Positions 59,938-64,000 of a DNA stretch of 64,000 nt are shown here, piece by piece (the first letter of the stretch is position 1; each line of letters opens with the position of its first letter). Source of the DNA: Paraphysoderma sedebokerense (Eukaryota; Blastocladiomycota; Physodermatomycetes; Physodermatales; Physodermataceae). The translations under genes and the position numbers were made by a program. Where the stretch lies: assembly GCA_025602915.1 (NCBI GenBank), contig JAHLJZ010000070.1, positions 57,378-121,377 of the forward strand, written 5' to 3'. The notes beneath the pieces were generated by a model. That model ran no database searches and was not told where the DNA came from. It was given only the letters and a program-made list of their open reading frames with translations.

Positions 59938-62900
59938 ATGTCGACAACGTCAAAGATCACTGTATTACGATATGATAACGACTACGCCGATTGGAAAGAC
60001 TTATTCACAGGCTTGTTGAGAAGGAAGGAGTTGACATGGGTTTTGGAAGTGGATAAATGGAATAAAAGCTCAACTGCGTCAAGAAGAAACACGAGAAGCA
60101 GGACTAAGAAAGTTAAAGGCAGAACCAAGGATGGAGCAGAAATAGAAATCGAACTCGACGACGACGAAGACGACATCGATCCAGCAATTACCACCACTAG
60201 AGAGTACTTTGTTAAGGCAGAACAGTTAAAGGGCTATATACAGGAAACAGTATCCAAATCGATATGGAACAGCATCAAAAAGCTCGATAGCCCAAAGGAC
60301 ATGCTCGACCATTTAGACAAACTATTCCAACAATCGCCGGAAATTCGCGCGGAAAAAGCATATACTGAACTGAACAACTTACGATTTCGTTTCGGAAACT
60401 CGATTAAAGAGCACTTGTCAAACTTTGAAAAATTAGTAAATGACGTTGAAGAGGTCGAAGGTAAAATGGCAGATGCAAGAAAGAAAAGCTTATTTTGGTC
60501 AACCCTTGGAAACCATTTCTCAAACGCAAAAGAACACATCCTAAGCAGAGAGGAACTGGATGGAAAACGATTAAGCTTCGAAGAAATAAAGAAGTATCTA
60601 AGCAAATACGAAGATCGGATCAGCAACAAATGCACCGAAACAAGACCCCCGAAAACTGATCCACGTAACGGCCAACCGAACTCTTCAACCAGCAGACACA
60701 CGAATTACGGATGTTACAGATGTGGGAGATCCAACCACATAGCTAAAAATTGCAAATTGCCGCCCAATGTCAAATGTGAAAATTGCGGCAAAGCAGGACA
60801 CACCCAAGATGCCTGCCGTATCTTGAAATCGAACCGCAACCCTAGCTCATCCATCAACAACACCGAGGTAGAAACCCGACACAGCCAAGACGACGACGAT
60901 GAGCCGGATGCAAAAGTTATAATGCTAACGGAAGGTGCCGTCTCAGCCAACTCAATTGGCAACGAATCACTTGTGAATTATGAGGACCTCTTCATTGACT
61001 CTGGCGCAACGAACAAATTTTTCAACAACCGACAATGGTTCACCAGACTGGAACATTACGACGGCGAAGTTACATCAAGCGATGCAGATAGCTCTCCAAT
61101 GAAGATTGTCGGCATTGGCGATGCTGATATCCAGGTAACTGTCGATGGCAAAAGCAGAACGGTCCGCTTCAAAGATATCTACTACGTCCCTACATGCCGC
61201 AAAAATCTCATATCAATGGGAGAATTAGATCACATGGGTTTTAAGTTTACCGTAGGTAATGACCTGATGGAAATTTGGGATAACAGCAATAGCCGTGTGC
61301 TGTTACAAGCTAAACGTTCCAAGAACAATCTTTACAAAGTCAAGCTACAGCCGTCACTACCAGAAGTCCATAACGCTAACAAAATCAACCAAAGAGTTTC
61401 AGACACACCCCAACAACTGTGGCATCAACGTCTCGGCCACGTCAACCATGAATATCTTCGCCGCATGATCAGCGAAAAGTCAGTTGATGGTCTTGACAAT
61501 GTTCAAATCAAAACCAAGGAGTTTTGTGAAGCATGTGTCCTAGGAAAGCAAGCTCGTCGACCGTTTCCAACCGGTAGACAAAAGGCGACAGATCACCTAC
61601 AACGAGTACACATTGACATCATGGGGAAAATGCCTGCGGCCTCATTGGATGGAAATTGGTATTATCTAGTCATTGCCGATGAAGCCACACACTCAGTCTA
61701 TGGTGTAGGCCTGAAACGAAAGAGTGATGCTTTTAAAGAATTCCAAACTTGGAAGGTAAGAATCGAAGTACAAAGTGGCAAGAAATTGAAAACATTAATC
61801 AGCGACGAAGGCACGGAATTCGATTCAAACCAATGGAAAAAGTTATGCAATGAAGATGGCATTCAACGTCTATTTACAGCGCCTTACACACCACAACAGA
61901 ATGGGGTAGTTGAACGTTGGAATCGAGTCATAGTGGAATCTGCCCGCAGCATGATGGAAAATGCTAAATTAGGCCCTGAATTCTGGGAATATGCAGTTGA
62001 TACAGCAATCTACCTCCGAAATCGCACTGTTTTCAAAGACAGCAACGCCACTCCATATGAACTAGTCAATCAATGCAAGCCGAACATCAGTCACCTCAGA
62101 ATCTTCGGGTGCGATGCCTATTGCAAGGTCCTACCAGCGCCTACTAAATTCGAACCACGTTCTCGCAAGACAATCTTTGTTGGATACAGCCTCAATCACA
62201 AAGCATATAGATGCTATGATGCAACAGAAAGAAAATTACTCATTTCAAGAGATGTTCAATTTAATGAATGGAGTTTTGGGAATCGTCAAGAGATTCAAGA
62301 GAACGAACGCTTTGAATGGGAACGTAATCAAACTGACTCTGATTATGCTGAGGAATCTAGCGATGATGAGTATGTCTCCAATCAGGTAACGAGTGCTGGG
62401 ATGAATGACAGAAGAATTACCCGCTCCGCTACCCGACAAGAGGCGAATATCATGGAATATCCACCAGAACCAACACATATCAAACAAGCGCTCGCCGACC
62501 CTGAAGAAGGAGAACACTGGCTGAATGCAATTACAGCTGAAATTGGAGCTTTAGAGACGAATGGTACTTGGGAGGTAGTCAATTTAGCCGATTTGCCACC
62601 AGGGACGAACATTATTGGATCAACAGTTGTGTGTAAGAGAAAATTTGATGAGAATGGAGTCTTATCGAGGTACAAGGCCAGACTCTGCGCCAAAGGTAAT
62701 ACTCAGGTAAAAGGAATTGATTATGACGAAACTTTCGCGCCTACAAGCTGTTGGCAATCAAACCGAGCTATTCTTGCTAAGGCTGCTGAACTTGATTTGG
62801 AGATACGACAGATAGATTTTGATAATGCTTTCACTCAAAGTGTTCTCAACGAAACGATTTACATGGCACCCCCTCCTGGTTACAATTTTCTTCAACCCGG

Positions 62901-64000
62901 TAAAGTGCTGAAGCTGAAGAAAGCTCTCTACGGACTAAAGCAAGCGGGGAGAGCTTGGAATCAATGTTTACGAGACGAACTAGTGAAAATAGGGTGCAAA
63001 CAGTTAAAGTTAGACGGCGGAGTTTTCCAAATGAAGCGTGGGGAAGAATTCATGATGATTCCGAGCCATGTCGATGACCTGATTGTAGCATTCAGAGGTC
63101 AAAACTTATTTGACGAATTAAAAGCCAAGCTAATGACGAGATTCAAGATGAAGGATTTGGGGGAGCTGCGCCATTTTCTAGGAGTTAAAATCACAAGAGA
63201 TCGAAATTGCCGCATCATTACTCTATCTCAAAGTCAATACATCGAATCTACTCTAAAGGAATTCAATATGCTGGATTGCAAAGGACGAGATTATCCAGGT
63301 CAAATCAAACTCACAAAGACAATGTCCCCTACAACTGACGAGGAAAAGATTGAAATGGTTACTACGCCGTACAGCCAAGCAGTCGGTAAACTCATGTATT
63401 TAGCCATCACCACTCGCCCTGACATAGCATACAGCGTCAACGAAGCCGCCAGATTTATGAGCAATCCGGGAAAAGAACATTGGTTGGAAGTAAAGAGAAT
63501 TTTTCGATATTTGAAGGCCACAAAGGACTACGGGTTAGTTTATCAAGGTCGCGGAAATCGAACATCAACTGAAGTAACCGCATACACGGACGCTGACTGG
63601 GCAGGAGATGTTGATGACAGCAAATCAATCAGTGGTTATGTCGGAATGGTAGATGGAAATGTAGTTGCATGGAAAGCCAAAAAGCAAACTTGTGTCGCCA
63701 AATCAACTTGTCAAGCCGAATACATTGCAATGTCTGATGGAGTGGGAGAAGTGACTGGTTTGAAGAATCTCATTGCTGAACTTGATCTCGATGTTAGTCA
63801 ACCCAAGTTACATGTCAAGTGCGACAACCAGGCCGCTATCACAATCACCAAAGATCCTCACTCAACGCCCACTTTACGCCATATTCGAATTGCCTACCAC
63901 TTTATAAAAGATGAATATGCTAAAGGAAATTTCAGTTTGGAGTATTGTCAAACGAAAGATATGATTGCAGATATCATGACAAAGAAATTAGTCGGGGAGA
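59938..64000 (+). CDS. Copia gag-pol polyprotein (3' end outside window)
   Basis: A single frame runs from the ATG at 59938 for about 1,354 codons without a stop. The gag part has an Asp/Glu-rich insert (near residue 75) and two zinc knuckles, CYRCGRSNHIAKNC (about residue 258) and CENCGKAGHTQDAC (about 280). Then come protease DSGAT (about 355), the HHCC-type integrase finger (LWHQRLGHVN, FCEACVLGK), integrase D,D,E residues in HIDIMG, SDEGTEFD and QQNGVVERWN, reverse transcriptase with YGLKQAGRAWN (about 998) and HVDDL (about 1045), and RNase H with YTDADWAGD and STCQAEYIAMSDG. Gag and pol share one frame with no shift, so the gag:pol ratio must be set by another route. The HVDD form of the RT box occurs in other copia elements. 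Confidence 0.95.
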   Translation, partial: MSTTSKITVLRYDNDYADWKDLFTGLLRRKELTWVLEVDKWNKSSTASRRNTRSRTKKVKGRTKDGAEIEIELDDDEDDIDPAITTTREYFVKAEQLKGYIQETVSKSIWNSIKKLDSPKDMLDHLDKLFQQSPEIRAEKAYTELNNLRFRFGNSIKEHLSNFEKLVNDVEEVEGKMADARKKSLFWSTLGNHFSNAKEHILSREELDGKRLSFEEIKKYLSKYEDRISNKCTETRPPKTDPRNGQPNSSTSRHTNYGCYRCGRSNHIAKNCKLPPNVKCENCGKAGHTQDACRILKSNRNPSSSINNTEVETRHSQDDDDEPDAKVIMLTEGAVSANSIGNESLVNYEDLFIDSGATNKFFNNRQWFTRLEHYDGEVTSSDADSSPMKIVGIGDADIQVTVDGKSRTVRFKDIYYVPTCRKNLISMGELDHMGFKFTVGNDLMEIWDNSNSRVLLQAKRSKNNLYKVKLQPSLPEVHNANKINQRVSDTPQQLWHQRLGHVNHEYLRRMISEKSVDGLDNVQIKTKEFCEACVLGKQARRPFPTGRQKATDHLQRVHIDIMGKMPAASLDGNWYYLVIADEATHSVYGVGLKRKSDAFKEFQTWKVRIEVQSGKKLKTLISDEGTEFDSNQWKKLCNEDGIQRLFTAPYTPQQNGVVERWNRVIVESARSMMENAKLGPEFWEYAVDTAIYLRNRTVFKDSNATPYELVNQCKPNISHLRIFGCDAYCKVLPAPTKFEPRSRKTIFVGYSLNHKAYRCYDATERKLLISRDVQFNEWSFGNRQEIQENERFEWERNQTDSDYAEESSDDEYVSNQVTSAGMNDRRITRSATRQEANIMEYPPEPTHIKQALADPEEGEHWLNAITAEIGALETNGTWEVVNLADLPPGTNIIGSTVVCKRKFDENGVLSRYKARLCAKGNTQVKGIDYDETFAPTSCWQSNRAILAKAAELDLEIRQIDFDNAFTQSVLNETIYMAPPPGYNFLQPGKVLKLKKALYGLKQAGRAWNQCLRDELVKIGCKQLKLDGGVFQMKRGEEFMMIPSHVDDLIVAFRGQNLFDELKAKLMTRFKMKDLGELRHFLGVKITRDRNCRIITLSQSQYIESTLKEFNMLDCKGRDYPGQIKLTKTMSPTTDEEKIEMVTTPYSQAVGKLMYLAITTRPDIAYSVNEAARFMSNPGKEHWLEVKRIFRYLKATKDYGLVYQGRGNRTSTEVTAYTDADWAGDVDDSKSISGYVGMVDGNVVAWKAKKQTCVAKSTCQAEYIAMSDGVGEVTGLKNLIAELDLDVSQPKLHVKCDNQAAITITKDPHSTPTLRHIRIAYHFIKDEYAKGNFSLEYCQTKDMIADIMTKKLVGE

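Larger units (their letters stand above)
59673..64000 (+). mobile_element. Ty1/copia LTR retrotransposon, right end beyond window
   Basis: The element comprises a probable 5' LTR, a primer-binding site matching the anticodon arm of initiator tRNA-Met, and an uninterrupted gag-pol frame in PR-IN-RT-RH order, which is diagnostic of Ty1/copia (Pseudoviridae-type) elements. The frame is still open at 64000. The intact frame suggests a young insertion. Confidence 0.9.

Overview
The window looks like nuclear DNA of a filamentous fungus. The evidence is: introns of mostly about 50-90 nt with GT..AG ends and CTGAC/CTAAT-like branch sites; a chitin deacetylase with two chitin-binding domains; an Ugo1-type mitochondrial fusion protein; a fungal-type Cep57/Ppc89-like spindle-pole protein; an 8-cysteine GPI-type surface protein; and copia and hAT transposons. 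A basidiomycete seems most likely, but this rests on gene content and intron density only. Base composition is mildly AT-rich. No rRNA, tRNA, CRISPR or prokaryotic operon was seen.

Layout. 1-9.4 kb, all on the minus strand: a secreted type-B carboxylesterase (C-terminus cut by the window edge), a DUF952 protein with a lysine-rich repeat inserted inside its domain, an alanine/serine-glyoxylate aminotransferase, a JMJD7-like JmjC oxygenase and a small GPI-type cysteine-rich protein. 10.6-15.7 kb, plus strand: a BTB-domain protein whose reading frame appears broken, and an M17 leucine aminopeptidase with a likely mitochondrial presequence. 16.9-32.6 kb: two closely related full-length ABCC transporters pointing at each other, with a Cep57-like spindle-pole gene between them. 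33.2-41.6 kb: chitin deacetylase, an SRRM1-like PWI/RS splicing factor, and a HAL4/HAL5-type protein kinase with a long upstream region.

44-47.5 kb: a Myb/SANT-trihelix-like protein, then a small foldback element and about five copies of a tandem repeat of about 220 bp. 47.5-56.6 kb: UGO1, divergent from a uridine kinase/UPRT fusion across a promoter of only 199 bp; then IMP3, an unrecognised single-exon multipass membrane protein and a coiled-coil protein. 57-64 kb is mobile DNA: a hAT transposon copy with recognisable terminal inverted repeats and interrupted transposase frames, then the 5' LTR and an uninterrupted gag-pol frame of a Ty1/copia element that runs off the right edge.

Most genes are ordinary housekeeping or cell-wall genes and do not form one pathway. 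The most unusual parts are the DUF952 repeat insertion, the inverted ABCC pair, the trihelix gene beside the 220-bp array, the frame-broken BTB gene and the unrecognised membrane protein. I found no convincing new multi-gene system. Exon joins were made by eye from splice motifs and family conservation, so individual boundaries may be wrong by a few codons.
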